NCBI RefSeq assembly: GCF_009467825.1
Contig: NZ_WIOK01000005.1
Location: 62,001-126,000 of the forward strand
DNA length: 64,000 nt
DNA from: Cyclobacterium xiamenense
GTDB lineage: Bacteria; Bacteroidota; Bacteroidia; Cytophagales; Cyclobacteriaceae
Direction of reading: 5' to 3'
Shown: piece after piece, positions 35,791 to 44,316 of the stretch
Position numbering within the stretch: the first letter of the stretch is position 1
How the letters are laid out: each line of letters opens with the position of its first letter
Notes under the pieces: model-generated
Database searches by the model: none
The model's input: only the letters and a program-made list of their open reading frames with translations
Told to the model about the DNA's origin: nothing
Made by a program: the position numbers and the translations under genes

Positions 35791-36975
35791 ATGAATATCT
35801 TGTTTATTTCCTGGGATTCCGATCAGACCAACTACCTGGAAAACCTGTTTTTTCCGATATTCCAGGGCCTGCAGCAAACGACTACCTGGCAATTTCACGT
35901 CATGCAATTCTCCTGGGCAGCGGCTACGGAAGTGGACCGTATTCGCCTTTTGGCGGAAGCCTCCGGCATTCGGTACACCCAGGTTCCGGTTTCCCGCCGG
36001 CCAACGCCAACAGTAGGATCGCTACGAACGCTGAGCACCGGTAGTCGGAAGATCAAGGACTACCTGGCATCCCACAACATAGATTGCCTCATGCCCCGGT
36101 CCACGCTTCCTGCCTGGATGGTGCTGCGCCTTACTCACTGGCTGCAAGCCCGTGCCTTGCCGGTCGTTTTCGATGCGGATGGCTTTCCCATACAGGAGCG
36201 AATCGATTTTGCCGGACTGAAATCCGGAAGTTTGCACTGCCGCTGGCTGAAGCAGGTGGAATCCCGCATGGTGCGGCAAGCCAACCGGGTGTTGACCCGT
36301 TCCGAAAAAGCAATCGCCATCCACCTGCAACGGAGTGGAGAAGGGCAGGGGGGGAAGTTTTACCGGGTGTGTAATGGGCGGAACCCGGCGGTTTTCCGGC
36401 CCAATCCTGCCATCCGAAACGTCATCCGGCAGGAATTGGGCATTTCGGACAGTACCCGGCTTTGGCTGTATTCCGGCAGTATCGGTCCTCAGTACCTGGT
36501 ACCGGAAATGCTGCAGTTGTTTTGGTCCTGCTACCAGGAAAACCCCCTTCACCGATTTTTGTTTCTGGTCCGAAACAGGGAGTCCCTTCGCACAAGTATT
36601 CCTGAACACCTGAAGCAATTGGTTCTTATAGAAACCGTGCCCTTTTCCCGGGTTCCGGACTATTATGCCGCGGCAGACTTGGGCATCAGCCTGAGAAAAC
36701 AGGCCCCTAGTCTGGCAGGATTGGCTCCGATCAAGATCGGGGAATACCTACTTTCGGGCCTGCCGGTACTCCTTTCGGAGGGAATTGGAGACTTGTCGGA
36801 TTTGCTGGCCAGAGAAAAGGCCTGCTTTGTTTACCGCAATAACACGACCGGGTTCCAAACCTGGCTTGACCAAACCAAGACCCTGTCAACGAAGGATATA
36901 CGTGCGGTGGGAGAACGGTACTTTGGCCTGCAACAAAGCCTTGAAGACTACATGCACGCCCTGCAACATTGCTAA
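35791..36975 (+). CDS. Glycosyltransferase, GT4-like
   Basis: The product is 394 aa. It starts with ILFISWDSDQTNYLENLFFP, and the C-terminal half has LWLYSGSIGPQYLVPEMLQLF, SRVPDYYAAADLGISLR and IKIGEYLLSGLPVLLSEG, which fit a GT-B donor-binding domain. The gene lies between the two paralogous polymerase-like genes. Its specificity is unknown. Confidence 0.82.
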   Translation: MNILFISWDSDQTNYLENLFFPIFQGLQQTTTWQFHVMQFSWAAATEVDRIRLLAEASGIRYTQVPVSRRPTPTVGSLRTLSTGSRKIKDYLASHNIDCLMPRSTLPAWMVLRLTHWLQARALPVVFDADGFPIQERIDFAGLKSGSLHCRWLKQVESRMVRQANRVLTRSEKAIAIHLQRSGEGQGGKFYRVCNGRNPAVFRPNPAIRNVIRQELGISDSTRLWLYSGSIGPQYLVPEMLQLFWSCYQENPLHRFLFLVRNRESLRTSIPEHLKQLVLIETVPFSRVPDYYAAADLGISLRKQAPSLAGLAPIKIGEYLLSGLPVLLSEGIGDLSDLLAREKACFVYRNNTTGFQTWLDQTKTLSTKDIRAVGERYFGLQQSLEDYMHALQHC

Positions 36976-36980
36976 CTTCG

Positions 36981-38156
36981 ATGTTCCTACCTGATGTGCT
37001 TTTTATTGGGATTGTGCTTGTCTGGGTTTTCCTTTGGATTCACCGGCGCGCTGCGAAAAAGAACCATCTCAGGCAACTCCGGGCTTTCCTGTTTGCTTTG
37101 TGGGGGTATCACCTGGTCATCGCGTATGTATATTATCGCTACCTAATGCATCAGGGGGGAGACAGCCTGCGTTACTGGGAACTGCGTAGTCTTCCCCTAG
37201 AACAGGCAGCGGGCTGGTTGGCTCACTGGGGCCTGGGAACGGCCTTTTTACAATGGGTCAACTACCCTTTCTCCCAGGGTTTCGCACTCGGCTTCCTTTC
37301 GGGAACGGTGGGTTACGCGATGCTTTCCTTCGTTGGGTTCCTGCTGCTGGCCGAGTGGATAGCCGATCGGTTTCTACCAGTGCCCTCGGCTCGTATCGGC
37401 ATTGCCGGCATGCTGTTGTTGTTTTTGCCAAACGCTCATTTCTGGACAGCAGGGGTGGGAAAAGAGGCCTTTTTGTGGCTGGGGTTGATCCTGGTGCTGG
37501 TAGGTGCCGATGCGATTTCCCACAAGTGGGGCTACCTGGTGCTGGGACTGCTGCTTTCCCTGATGGTTCGGCCTATTCAGGGATTGGTTCTTTGTGTATC
37601 TGTTTTCGGAGTGCTGCCTTTTCATCCGGCACTTCGGCAACACCGCCGGTACCTGGTGCCCTTGGCTGCAGCGTTGATTCTAGGGATTGGGGTGTACCGC
37701 TGGATACAGGGTTCCCTGGTGTATGGATTTCACCTCCGCTGGATTGGCGAACTGCTTCACTGGCAGCAGCAGTACCTGGCGTCATTTGGCGGAACTAGTA
37801 GTGTACCCATGTCCGACTATTCCCTGGTTGAGAAACTGGCAACGGTGTTATTCAGACCATTCATTTGGGAAGCAGCCGGTTTTTGGACCCTTGCTGCTTC
37901 GCTAGAAAATACCGTGCTTTTACTGGGAATGCTTGGGGGAGGATGGGCCTGGTTCCGTACGAAAGGACGTTTGCCCGTGCCGGTGTTTTACCGAATTTCG
38001 CTGGTATATGGCTTGCTGCTTTCCCTGTTATTTGCCTTTACCTTAACCAACCTGGGCATACTCATGCGCATGAAAAGCATTTACAGCTTGCTGGTGCTGT
38101 GTTTCTTTTACGAACGAATCGCTTACTATTGGTCCAACAGGACTTTTTCAACATGA
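36981..38156 (+). CDS. Polytopic membrane protein, putative glycan polymerase (paralogue B)
   Basis: The product is 391 aa from the ATG at 36981 (a TTG at 36969 adds four residues and overlaps the gene before). It has about ten hydrophobic helices. It shares with 33411-34649 the loop motifs GGDSLRYW, LPNAHFWTAGVGKEAFLW, VRPIQGLV and TNLGILMRMKSI, in the same order. The two are clearly homologous but diverged, and base composition differs: this one is GC-rich like the flanks, the other AT-rich. The likely role is polymerisation or ligation of the surface glycan. Confidence 0.65.
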   Translation: MFLPDVLFIGIVLVWVFLWIHRRAAKKNHLRQLRAFLFALWGYHLVIAYVYYRYLMHQGGDSLRYWELRSLPLEQAAGWLAHWGLGTAFLQWVNYPFSQGFALGFLSGTVGYAMLSFVGFLLLAEWIADRFLPVPSARIGIAGMLLLFLPNAHFWTAGVGKEAFLWLGLILVLVGADAISHKWGYLVLGLLLSLMVRPIQGLVLCVSVFGVLPFHPALRQHRRYLVPLAAALILGIGVYRWIQGSLVYGFHLRWIGELLHWQQQYLASFGGTSSVPMSDYSLVEKLATVLFRPFIWEAAGFWTLAASLENTVLLLGMLGGGWAWFRTKGRLPVPVFYRISLVYGLLLSLLFAFTLTNLGILMRMKSIYSLLVLCFFYERIAYYWSNRTFST

Positions 38157-39121
38157 GGCAGGCAGGATTAATCATTTCGTTGGATTTTGAACTCCACTGG
38201 GGCCGTTTTGATAAGGTTCCGCTGAAAGGAAATGAGGCGTATTATTACCGAACTCGGGAAGTAATACCACGGCTGCTGGCGCTTTTTGAACAGTATCAAA
38301 TAAAAGCCACCTGGGCCACTGTAGGCATGTTGATGGCCCGGGATGTTGAGGAATGGGAGCAGTTTAGTCCATCGCTTACTCCCGGATTTTACCAAGAGGC
38401 TTTTTCTGCCTACCGTTGGTTTAGGACGTCCCATTTGGACCCAAACTGCCTTTTTGCCCCCGATTTAATTCAGGAAATTATCCGAACCCCGGGGCAGGAA
38501 CTAGGGAGTCATACGTTTTCGCATTACTACACCCGGGTACCGGGTCAGCACACGGATGAATTCCGCGCGGATTTGCAAGCTGCCAGGCACATTGCAGCGG
38601 AGAAGTTTGGCCTGGATCTTCAATCCCTGGTCTTTCCTCGCAACCAATACCATCCCGATGCGCTGAAAATTGCCCGGGAAACGGGGTTTCGGGTGGTGCG
38701 AACCAATCCCGAGGATTGGTTTTGGGAGCGACCGGAGGTAGATGGATGGGTAAAAAAAGGATTTCGGGCATCGGATTCCCTGCTGCCTTTGGGCAAAAAA
38801 ACATCGTTTTTGCCGGTAGCTCCTGCGGCAGGATTTCCGACACTCCTTCCTGCTTCCCGCTTTTTTAGACCCTACCAGGATCGGATTTCCTGGCTAAACC
38901 GGATGAAGCTGCGCCGGATAAACGAGGAAATGCTTTCTGCTGCCAGAAAGGGTGAAATGTATCACCTGTGGTGGCATCCCCACAACCTTGCCCAACACCC
39001 CGATCAAAGCCTGGAAGAAGTCAAAATCGTCCTGGAACATTTTTCTACCTACCGGGAACGGTATTCCATGGAAAGCCATTCCATGGGCTCCCTGGCCCAT
39101 ATTGACCGCTCGGAAGTTTAA
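38153..39121 (+). CDS. Polysaccharide deacetylase, NodB-like
   Basis: The product is 322 aa from the ATG at 38153, which overlaps the previous stop (ATGA). The much longer open frame to 37865 is an artefact. NodB-domain motifs are ISLDFELHWG (Asp11 as first metal ligand), KATWATVGML, and the SHTFSHYY pair of His residues. There is no signal peptide, so it may act in the cytoplasm on a lipid-linked or nucleotide sugar, or start differently. It is the last gene of the cluster. Confidence 0.85.
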   Translation: MRQAGLIISLDFELHWGRFDKVPLKGNEAYYYRTREVIPRLLALFEQYQIKATWATVGMLMARDVEEWEQFSPSLTPGFYQEAFSAYRWFRTSHLDPNCLFAPDLIQEIIRTPGQELGSHTFSHYYTRVPGQHTDEFRADLQAARHIAAEKFGLDLQSLVFPRNQYHPDALKIARETGFRVVRTNPEDWFWERPEVDGWVKKGFRASDSLLPLGKKTSFLPVAPAAGFPTLLPASRFFRPYQDRISWLNRMKLRRINEEMLSAARKGEMYHLWWHPHNLAQHPDQSLEEVKIVLEHFSTYRERYSMESHSMGSLAHIDRSEV

Positions 39122-39200
39122 TTGTATGCCGTTTGCATACAAAATAATTTCCCGGCAATTTCCCGCTTAACCCTGGCGCTAACTTTTTTTCAACGCGTCT

Positions 39201-39213
39201 CCCCCCCCCCCCC
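39201..39213 (+). repeat. Homopolymeric C13 tract
   Basis: Thirteen consecutive C bases. This is the longest G/C homopolymer I noticed in the window and is of the type that changes length by slipped-strand mispairing. It is not inside a convincing gene; it sits 283 bp upstream of the gene at 39496. Confidence 0.9.
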
Positions 39214-39360
39214 ACCTTTTGGGTATACCTGTTTCGCTTCCAGGAGCAGGCTATTTTCAGCTAATTCCAAACTTATTTCTCCAGAACATGGCCGGCGCTT
39301 TTCGATTTCCGTTAGCAATAGGGGTACTGGTTCGTTTACCGTTCTCCATCGCGCCTTTGG

Positions 39361-39407
39361 TTGATGCTGCATGCATCAACGCGGCTGTTTCCGGGAACAG
39401 ATGCCGC
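39361..39407 (+). repeat. Pair of short inverted repeats
   Basis: TTGATGC (39361-39367) pairs with GCATCAA (39373-39379). Directly after it, CTGTT (39385-39389) pairs with AACAG (39396-39400) within an outer GCGGC/GCCGC pair (39381-39385, 39403-39407). No T run follows, so it does not look like a standard terminator. The role is unknown. Confidence 0.45.
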
Positions 39408-39495
39408 TCCTAAACTTTCCATTGAAAAATAACGGGAATATTTGTCGGCTTAAGGTTTATGTATTTATTTTGGACTCGCTTAAAGAGCGCCACCT

Positions 39496-39786
39496 ATGAA
39501 CCTGTCAGATTTTAAAGAAAGCATTCAACGCGGTACAATGCCTGAGGGCCTATCGGTTTTTCTGCAGGCCTTGTGGTTGGAGAAACGGGGTGATTGGGAC
39601 CGGGCTCATGGGCTGATTGATTCGCTGGGGGGTACCGATGCGGCCTTTTTGCACGCCTACCTGCACCGCCGGGAAGGAGATCTTTCCAATGCGGCCTATT
39701 GGTACCGAAAGGCTGGCAAACCCCAGCCCTCCGGAAGCCTGGAGGAAGAATGGGAAAGGCAGGTAATTTATTTTTTAGCCGATTAG
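39496..39786 (+). CDS. Small TPR-like hypothetical protein
   Basis: The product is 96 aa, soluble. FLQALWLEKRGDWDRAHGLIDSL and FLHAYLHRREGDLSNAAYWYRKAG look like two helix pairs of a tetratricopeptide-type fold. It lies 100 bp ahead of mgsA on the same strand. The family is not named; a protein-binding role is possible. Confidence 0.65.
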   Translation: MNLSDFKESIQRGTMPEGLSVFLQALWLEKRGDWDRAHGLIDSLGGTDAAFLHAYLHRREGDLSNAAYWYRKAGKPQPSGSLEEEWERQVIYFLAD

Positions 39787-39886
39787 AAGTAGATAAAATT
39801 TTTGGCCAGCGATGCAGCGGGGTTGAATGGTGAGGCGCTGGGGTTCCAGTAACAGTAGAAATGGAGGATTTCAAATTTCAGTTGAC

Positions 39887-40246
39887 ATGAAAGTAGCATT
39901 GATTGCCCATGATGGGAAAAAGGCAGACATGGTTCACTTTCTAAGTGGATCCAAGGAGGCACTGGAGGGGGTATCCCTTGTAGCCACCGGCACCACCGTT
40001 ATGCACATAGAAAAAGCAGGTTTTGACGTACAAAAATTACTTTCCGGTCCACTGGGCGGGGATGCTCAGATAGGCGCAATGGTCGCCCAGAAAGAGCTGG
40101 ATATGGTAATATTCTTCCGAGACCCCCTGGGTAAGCATCCCCACGAACCCGATGTGCAGATGCTCATGCGGATTTGTGACGTGCACAACGTACCCCTGGC
40201 CACCAATTTGGCGGCCGCTGAACTGATGTTCAAACAGTTGAAATAA
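39887..40246 (+). CDS. mgsA: Methylglyoxal synthase
   Basis: The product is 119 aa from the ATG at 39887, slightly shorter than the E. coli enzyme (152 aa). It converts dihydroxyacetone phosphate to methylglyoxal and phosphate. Catalytic positions match the family: [10 protein letters not shown] with His8, [12 protein letters not shown] with Asp59, and HPHEPDVQ with His86. It is 23 bp from pfkA, so the two probably share a transcript. Both act on the upper glycolytic pool, and the pair may balance phosphosugar overload. Confidence 0.95.
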   Translation: MKVALIAHDGKKADMVHFLSGSKEALEGVSLVATGTTVMHIEKAGFDVQKLLSGPLGGDAQIGAMVAQKELDMVIFFRDPLGKHPHEPDVQMLMRICDVHNVPLATNLAAAELMFKQLK

Positions 40247-40269
40247 GAAACGACCACAGCAAACGACAC

Positions 40270-41262
40270 ATGCTAGACCAACCTTTATCCATAAAAAAAA
40301 TTGGGGTACTTACTTCCGGAGGCGATGCTCCTGGAATGAATGCAGCCATCCGGGCCGTGGTTCGGGCAGGATTTTATTACAAACTCGACGTATTCGGCAT
40401 TTACAGGGGATACGAAGGAATGATCAATAACGATATCCGCAAGCTCGACAGCCGTTCGATCGCGCACGTGCTGGAGCGCGGGGGGACCTTCCTTAAATCC
40501 GCGAGAAGTGAAGAATTCCGTACGGAAGAGGGCAGGAAAAAGGCCTACGAAAACCTAAAAAGCCACGGGATTCAGGCCCTTGTGGTAATTGGCGGCGATG
40601 GATCCCTGACCGGTGCACATTTGTTTTACAAGGAATTTGGCATTCCCGCTATCGGCCTGCCGGGGACCATCGACAACGATCTTTTTGGAACCGACCTGAC
40701 CATCGGTTTTGATACCGCCTGCAATACGGCGATCGAAGCCATTGACAAGATTCGGGATACGGCTACTTCCCACGACCGGCTCTTTTTTGTGGAAGTGATG
40801 GGTAGGGACGCCGGCTTTATTGCGATCAATGCAGGTATCGGTAGTGCGGCGGCTGCCATTTTGATTCCCGAGAAAAAATTCCCGGTGGAGAAATTGATTG
40901 ATCGGTTGAAAATTAGGGAAAAAGCAAAAAAGGAAAGCAACGTAGTCATTGTGGCCGAAGGCGGAAAGAGTGGAGGAGCACAGGAGATTGCCGAAAAAGT
41001 GAAAAAGATTTTTCCCGGATACGATATCAAGGTTACCATACTGGGACACCTGCAGCGAGGTGGGGCCCCGTCTTCTTTTGACCGAATACTGGCCAGTAAA
41101 CTGGGCGTTTCGGCCGTGGAAGGCCTGCTCCACGGAAAATACGATGTGATGGTCGGCATTATCAATAACAAAATTGTCTTTACCCCGATAAAACGAGCCA
41201 TTGTGGACGACAAAAAGGTGGACGAGGAGGAATTGCGCATTGCTGGGATTCTTTCCACCTAA
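40270..41262 (+). CDS. pfkA: ATP-dependent 6-phosphofructokinase
   Basis: The product is 330 aa. It phosphorylates fructose 6-phosphate. GGDAPGMNAAIRAVVR and GGDGSLTGA form the ATP site, with Gly-Ser in GGDGS as expected for ATP rather than pyrophosphate use. GTIDNDLFGTD carries the catalytic Asp, MGRDAGFIA and LGHLQRGGAPSSFDR bind the sugar phosphate. It follows mgsA closely. Confidence 0.96.
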   Translation: MLDQPLSIKKIGVLTSGGDAPGMNAAIRAVVRAGFYYKLDVFGIYRGYEGMINNDIRKLDSRSIAHVLERGGTFLKSARSEEFRTEEGRKKAYENLKSHGIQALVVIGGDGSLTGAHLFYKEFGIPAIGLPGTIDNDLFGTDLTIGFDTACNTAIEAIDKIRDTATSHDRLFFVEVMGRDAGFIAINAGIGSAAAAILIPEKKFPVEKLIDRLKIREKAKKESNVVIVAEGGKSGGAQEIAEKVKKIFPGYDIKVTILGHLQRGGAPSSFDRILASKLGVSAVEGLLHGKYDVMVGIINNKIVFTPIKRAIVDDKKVDEEELRIAGILST

Positions 41263-41794
41263 TGAAGCAACGCCCATCGGGTTCCAAGCTACCGGATTAC
41301 CAATTGCCTGTTTTTCGGTGAATCACTATTTCCGGGTTCGTGCCTGCCTCATCTCAGCTACAACCCAGGTAGGTTTCGCCCGTTGCGTTAGTTGGGGGTT
41401 TTTCCTACCGGTAGGATTTTTAGAGCCGGGCAGAACTTTTTTGTTAGGAAGTGGGATTTTGGTACAATCCGGTCGTCTAATTTATGGCTAAATGAGGGGT
41501 AAAGGTTCCTGGCCGGTAACCGTCGCGTAGCTACTTTTATTGATTTTTTAGTAAACCAACTACTTGTTTTTGGAGTCAACTTCCCCTTCGGTAGGGAATT
41601 CTGGTCCCGCTGTATACTGCTGAAGGTAGTCTAACCGATCGGGTAATGTGTCACCTCCGGCAATCCCCGGGCTTCGAGTATGGGTATAGATTTTTTGCGA
41701 ATAAAAATTTCTTTTTGCTACTAATTTTGGACATATTGTCATTCGTTTGTCAATTTTCTTTTTTCCAATACCTAAAAAAAACCTATTCCGTACC
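41263..41794 (+). other. Intergenic region upstream of the enolase-superfamily gene
   Basis: No gene was seen in these 530 bp. The last 100 bp are AT-rich and hold TAATTTTG (41722-41729), a full match to the Bacteroidota -7 consensus. The nearest TTTG upstream (41694-41697) is 24 bases away, longer than usual. Confidence 0.4.
41694..41729 (+). promoter_or_regulatory. Possible Bacteroidota-type promoter
   Basis: TTTG at 41694-41697 and TAATTTTG at 41722-41729 lie 65 bp upstream of the ATG at 41795. The -7 element is exact, the spacing of 24 is not. Confidence 0.3.
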
Positions 41795-43261
41795 ATGAAA
41801 AAAAACATTGAATACCTGCAGCAACGCTACCTGGACCAAAAGCGGGAAAAGGCACTGCAAACCACCGCTCTCTCTCCAATGGCGCAGGATCCGGAAAATG
41901 GCCGGCGTTCTTTTTTTAAAAAAGCAGCCCTGGGCGGCTTGAGTCTGGGTGGCATGATGATGCTTCCCATGGAAGATACGTTGGCCCACACCACGTCAAA
42001 AGTCAACCGCCTTTCCAACCCCTCGGACTTAAAAATTACCGACATGCGCATTGCCCAATACGGGAATGTGCCCTTGTTGAAAATTTACACCAACCAGGGA
42101 ATCCACGGATTGGGAGATGTCCGGGACGGAGCAGATAAGCGCTACGCGTTGATGCTAAAAAGCCGAATTCTGGGCGAAAATCCCTGCAATATTGAGCGGA
42201 TTTTCAAGCGCATCGAGCAGTTTGGTTGGCATGGAAGGCAAGGTGGGGGCGTCTCCGGTGTGGAAATGGCGCTTTGGGATCTGGCCGGAAAGGCCTACGG
42301 GGTTCCCTTGTATCAGCTGATGGGAGGAAAGTTTCGCGACAAGGTCCGCATTTACGTGGACACGCCTACCGTGCAGGATCCGGATGAGTTTGCCAATAAA
42401 ATGAAGGAGCGCGTAGACATGGGTTTCACCATGTTGAAAATGGATATTGGTATCGGACTGATCAAAGATCAAAAAGACACGCTGACCAACACATCTCCCT
42501 GGGGACAATTGCGGGGATGGTCCGATCAGGATGTCATGAGCTATACCCAAACGCCGCATCAGTTTACGCATGTGCAGATCACGCCGGAGGGGCTGGAAAA
42601 GATGGTGGCTTACGCCGCAAAGGCACGGGAGAAAGTGGGTTACGAAATCCCCCTGGCAATCGACCATTTTGGACACATGGGCTACAACGAAATGATCAAA
42701 CTTGCCGAAGCGTTTGAACCCTATAACATCGCTTGGTTGGAAGATCTGATCCCCTGGCAAAACACGGAGCAATGGAAACGGATTACCGAGTCCATCACCA
42801 CTCCGACGCTCACAGGAGAGGACACCTATCACAAAAAGAATTTCAAGGACCTGATCGAAACCAGAGCCGTGGACCTGGTGCACCCGGATCCGGGGAGTGC
42901 CGGAGGGTACCTCCAAACCAAGAAAATTGGGGACTACGCAGAAGAGTACGGAATCGGAATGGCCCTGCATCATGCAGCCTCTCCAATTACTTTCATGGGG
43001 ACGGTTCATGCAGCTGCGGCCACCTATAACTTTATCGGGCTGGAGCATCACTCGGTGGATAACCCCTGGTGGGAAGATTTGGTGACCGGTATCGACAAAC
43101 CTTTTGTAAAGGATGGCTACGTGCAGGTGCCGGAATCTCCCGGAATCGGACTGGAACTAAACGAAGACGAGGTCAAAAAGCGCCTTCGCGAAGGGGAGCA
43201 GTTTTTTGCACCCACCGACGATTGGAACGAGATTCGCTCCTGGGATCGGACCTGGAGTTGA
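41795..43261 (+). CDS. Mandelate racemase/muconate lactonizing enzyme family protein, Tat-exported
   Basis: The product is 488 aa from the ATG at 41795. After a polar leader it has a twin-arginine-like segment (ENGRRSFFKKAALGG) and hydrophobic stretch, so export is likely. Enolase-superfamily features are the N-terminal capping domain with GVEMALWDLAGKAYG, the barrel segment FTMLKMDIG, and metal ligands in AIDHFGHMG, WLEDLIPW and TGEDTYHKK. The late ALHHAASPITFMG may hold the acid/base His. The likely reaction is dehydration or epimerisation of a sugar acid; the exact substrate is not known. It is followed by a strong terminator. Confidence 0.9.
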   Translation: MKKNIEYLQQRYLDQKREKALQTTALSPMAQDPENGRRSFFKKAALGGLSLGGMMMLPMEDTLAHTTSKVNRLSNPSDLKITDMRIAQYGNVPLLKIYTNQGIHGLGDVRDGADKRYALMLKSRILGENPCNIERIFKRIEQFGWHGRQGGGVSGVEMALWDLAGKAYGVPLYQLMGGKFRDKVRIYVDTPTVQDPDEFANKMKERVDMGFTMLKMDIGIGLIKDQKDTLTNTSPWGQLRGWSDQDVMSYTQTPHQFTHVQITPEGLEKMVAYAAKAREKVGYEIPLAIDHFGHMGYNEMIKLAEAFEPYNIAWLEDLIPWQNTEQWKRITESITTPTLTGEDTYHKKNFKDLIETRAVDLVHPDPGSAGGYLQTKKIGDYAEEYGIGMALHHAASPITFMGTVHAAAATYNFIGLEHHSVDNPWWEDLVTGIDKPFVKDGYVQVPESPGIGLELNEDEVKKRLREGEQFFAPTDDWNEIRSWDRTWS

Positions 43262-43268
43262 GTTGGAC

Positions 43269-43303
43269 AAGAACCCCGGAAAAATTGTTCGGGGTTCTTT
43301 TTT
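43269..43303 (+). terminator. Rho-independent terminator
   Basis: Perfect 10-bp stem AAGAACCCCG (43269-43278) with CGGGGTTCTT (43290-43299), followed by more T. It begins eight bases after the stop of the enolase-superfamily gene. Confidence 0.9.
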
Positions 43304-43351
43304 ACTTTAGGCTGAAATATTTATTTTCGTTTACACGATAGGAAGTAGCTT

Positions 43352-43723
43352 ATGAGTCAATCAAAAGACATTTTATCCGTTCTCTTTCAACTGGCAGTCG
43401 CTGGGTTGGTGATCATTTTTACCGCCTACCTGTTGCCGGGCATTGTGGTGGACGATTGGATAACCGGCGTTATCATTGCGGCCTTGCTGGCTCTCCTAAA
43501 CCTGACCGTCAAACCGGTACTGATTTTTCTTACCATTCCGATTACCATCCTTACACTGGGATTGTTTTTATTGGTCATCAATGCACTGCTGGTTATGTTG
43601 GCAGCGGCCATGATTCAAGGTTTTGCCGTTGATAATTTTTGGTGGGCGCTGCTGTTTAGTTTGGTATTGTCCCTGGTCAACTCCATACTGGGTATTTCGC
43701 TGGGGAATGGGCTTCGGCGCTAG
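43352..43723 (+). CDS. YvlD/phage-holin-4-like membrane protein
   Basis: The product is 123 aa with four hydrophobic helices. AYLLPGIVVDDWITGVIIAALLALLNLTVKP and FLTIPITILTLGLFLLVINAL are typical of the PF04020-type family, which is named after phage holins but is chromosomal and of unknown function. No phage genes are near it. Confidence 0.85.
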   Translation: MSQSKDILSVLFQLAVAGLVIIFTAYLLPGIVVDDWITGVIIAALLALLNLTVKPVLIFLTIPITILTLGLFLLVINALLVMLAAAMIQGFAVDNFWWALLFSLVLSLVNSILGISLGNGLRR

Positions 43724-43754
43724 TGGTCTACTATTTCTCACGACTGGTACAGCC

Positions 43755-44198
43755 TCAGGGGAGGTCTGGTTGGAAAGGGATGGAACGGTCCAGGACACGT
43801 TTGTAGTACACCGGCCGTTCGTTCGGTATGCATAGTGAATGCAGACCGGCAGGGCTTTTCGGTACATGGATTAGCAGGATGTATTTCTCGCTTGTCAGGT
43901 TGGGTTCGGTGGATTCTTCTACCTCGTATACCTCAAAGTTGATGGGAAAGGTAGGATGACAGTAGGTTTGCAACGATTCCCTGGCCATGTACATTTCCTC
44001 TTCCGGATCGATACCGATTATTTTTTTTTGATCGGAAACCCCTACGACAATGGTCCCACCTTCCGTATTTGCGAAGGAAAGCAGGGTTTTGGCAATTTTT
44101 CTCTGGTTGGTAAGGCTTTGTTTGAAATCCAGGTTCAATCCCTCCGGCTGTGCGACGATGTTTTTGACCCATGCATTATTCTTTTTAGGAGAAAACAT
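43755..44198 (-). CDS. Stand-alone AlbA/Schlafen-type putative DNA-binding protein
   Basis: The product is 147 aa. LDFKQSLTNQRKIAKTLLSF followed by ANTEGGTIVVGVSDQKKIIG is the core of the AlbA_2 (divergent AAA_4) domain. In many proteins this is joined to further domains; here only the one domain is present. It runs opposite to the genes at either side. A nucleic-acid-binding or RNA-processing role is inferred from the family only. Confidence 0.8.
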   Translation of the reverse strand: MFSPKKNNAWVKNIVAQPEGLNLDFKQSLTNQRKIAKTLLSFANTEGGTIVVGVSDQKKIIGIDPEEEMYMARESLQTYCHPTFPINFEVYEVEESTEPNLTSEKYILLIHVPKSPAGLHSLCIPNERPVYYKRVLDRSIPFQPDLP

Positions 44199-44316
44199 TT
44201 TTTTAAAAGGTAAAATATTGTAAATTATAGGAGAGTTAACACGAGTAATAGTAATTTTTTATTTATTTGTAACCAAAATCAGCGAAATTGATCTTACAAA
44301 CCCAGCTTATAATCCA

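Larger units (their letters stand above)
39122..39495 (+). other. Intergenic region with C13 tract and hairpins
   Basis: The region lies between the end of the glycan cluster and the next gene. It contains an uninterrupted run of 13 C (39201-39213) and two adjacent inverted repeats (39361-39379 and 39385-39400, the latter nested in GCGGC/GCCGC). No reading frame with a sensible product was seen. Confidence 0.6.

Noticed and set aside
37865-38152. N-terminal extension of the NodB-like deacetylase
   Set aside because: It overlaps the coding region of the polytopic protein; the ATG at 38153 with ATGA overlap fits the NodB domain start.
43352-43723. Phage holin suggesting a prophage
   Set aside because: The family name is historical; no other phage genes, integrase or attachment repeats are nearby.
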